From an uncultured Acetatifactor sp. (GTDB lineage: Bacteria > Bacillota > Clostridia > Lachnospirales > Lachnospiraceae): 5,196 nucleotides of DNA. Of the stretch, positions 5,173 to 5,196 are shown piece by piece. The first letter of the stretch is position 1. Every line of letters starts with the position of its first letter. The translations under genes were made by a program, and so were the position numbers. The notes beneath the pieces were generated by a model. It saw only the letters and a program-made list of their open reading frames with translations, ran no database searches and was not told where the DNA came from. Location of the stretch: the NCBI GenBank assembly GCA_910585615.1, contig CAJUFO010000150.1, positions 1 to 5,196 on the forward strand, in the 5' to 3' direction.

Positions 5173-5196
5173 ATTTATGCCTCCTCATATTGCCAG

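Overview
The window looks like an accessory, partly decayed stretch of a gut Firmicutes chromosome, most likely Lachnospiraceae (Blautia, Ruminococcus or Clostridium-like). This is inferred from the protein types: a lipoprotein with a C-terminal LprI-type domain, the C-terminal piece of an Rpn-like nuclease, a TupA-like ATP-grasp protein and a DDE transposase with a Cys-rich insert. The strong AGGAGG-type ribosome binding sites and moderate GC agree. No species can be assigned.

Left part (1-1869): a 2H-family RNA 2',3'-cyclic phosphodiesterase (ThpR) lies on the + strand. Both catalytic HxTL motifs are intact, but the 5' end is odd: the protein homology runs upstream of the only ATG into sequence without a usual start codon. 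Convergent to it, 29 bases away, is an intact secreted lipoprotein gene on the - strand, with a clear lipobox, ribosome binding site and extended -10 promoter.

Middle part (1870-4445): a graveyard of broken genes. Reading along the - strand from high to low coordinates there is (a) a gene fragment, (b) an insertion-sequence remnant in the opposite orientation, (c) the continuation of the interrupted reading frame, ending in a membrane-protein-like tail with a frameshift in a six-G run, (d) a TupA-like ATP-grasp gene with two single-base frameshifts and a lost 3' end, fused to (e) the C-terminal third of an Rpn-like nuclease. The remnant is flanked by a 10-bp direct repeat, and removing the remnant plus one repeat copy restores one open frame. 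The transposase is itself dead, with an internal deletion, a further frameshift and no N-terminus. I read the middle as a former surface-polysaccharide locus destroyed by transposition, deletion and point mutation.

Right part (4446-5196): a noncoding stretch with an 8-bp inverted repeat, a short - strand gene of unknown function that looks like the mature part of a lipoprotein without its signal peptide, and upstream of it a strong - strand intrinsic terminator. Above the terminator is a ~200-base run of consecutive hairpins that also carries a 28-codon ORF with a well-placed ribosome binding site and three cysteines spaced exactly seven residues apart. This small RNA/peptide unit is the least explained item here.

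I saw no CRISPR array, tRNA, rRNA or complete mobile element, and no convincing new multi-gene system.
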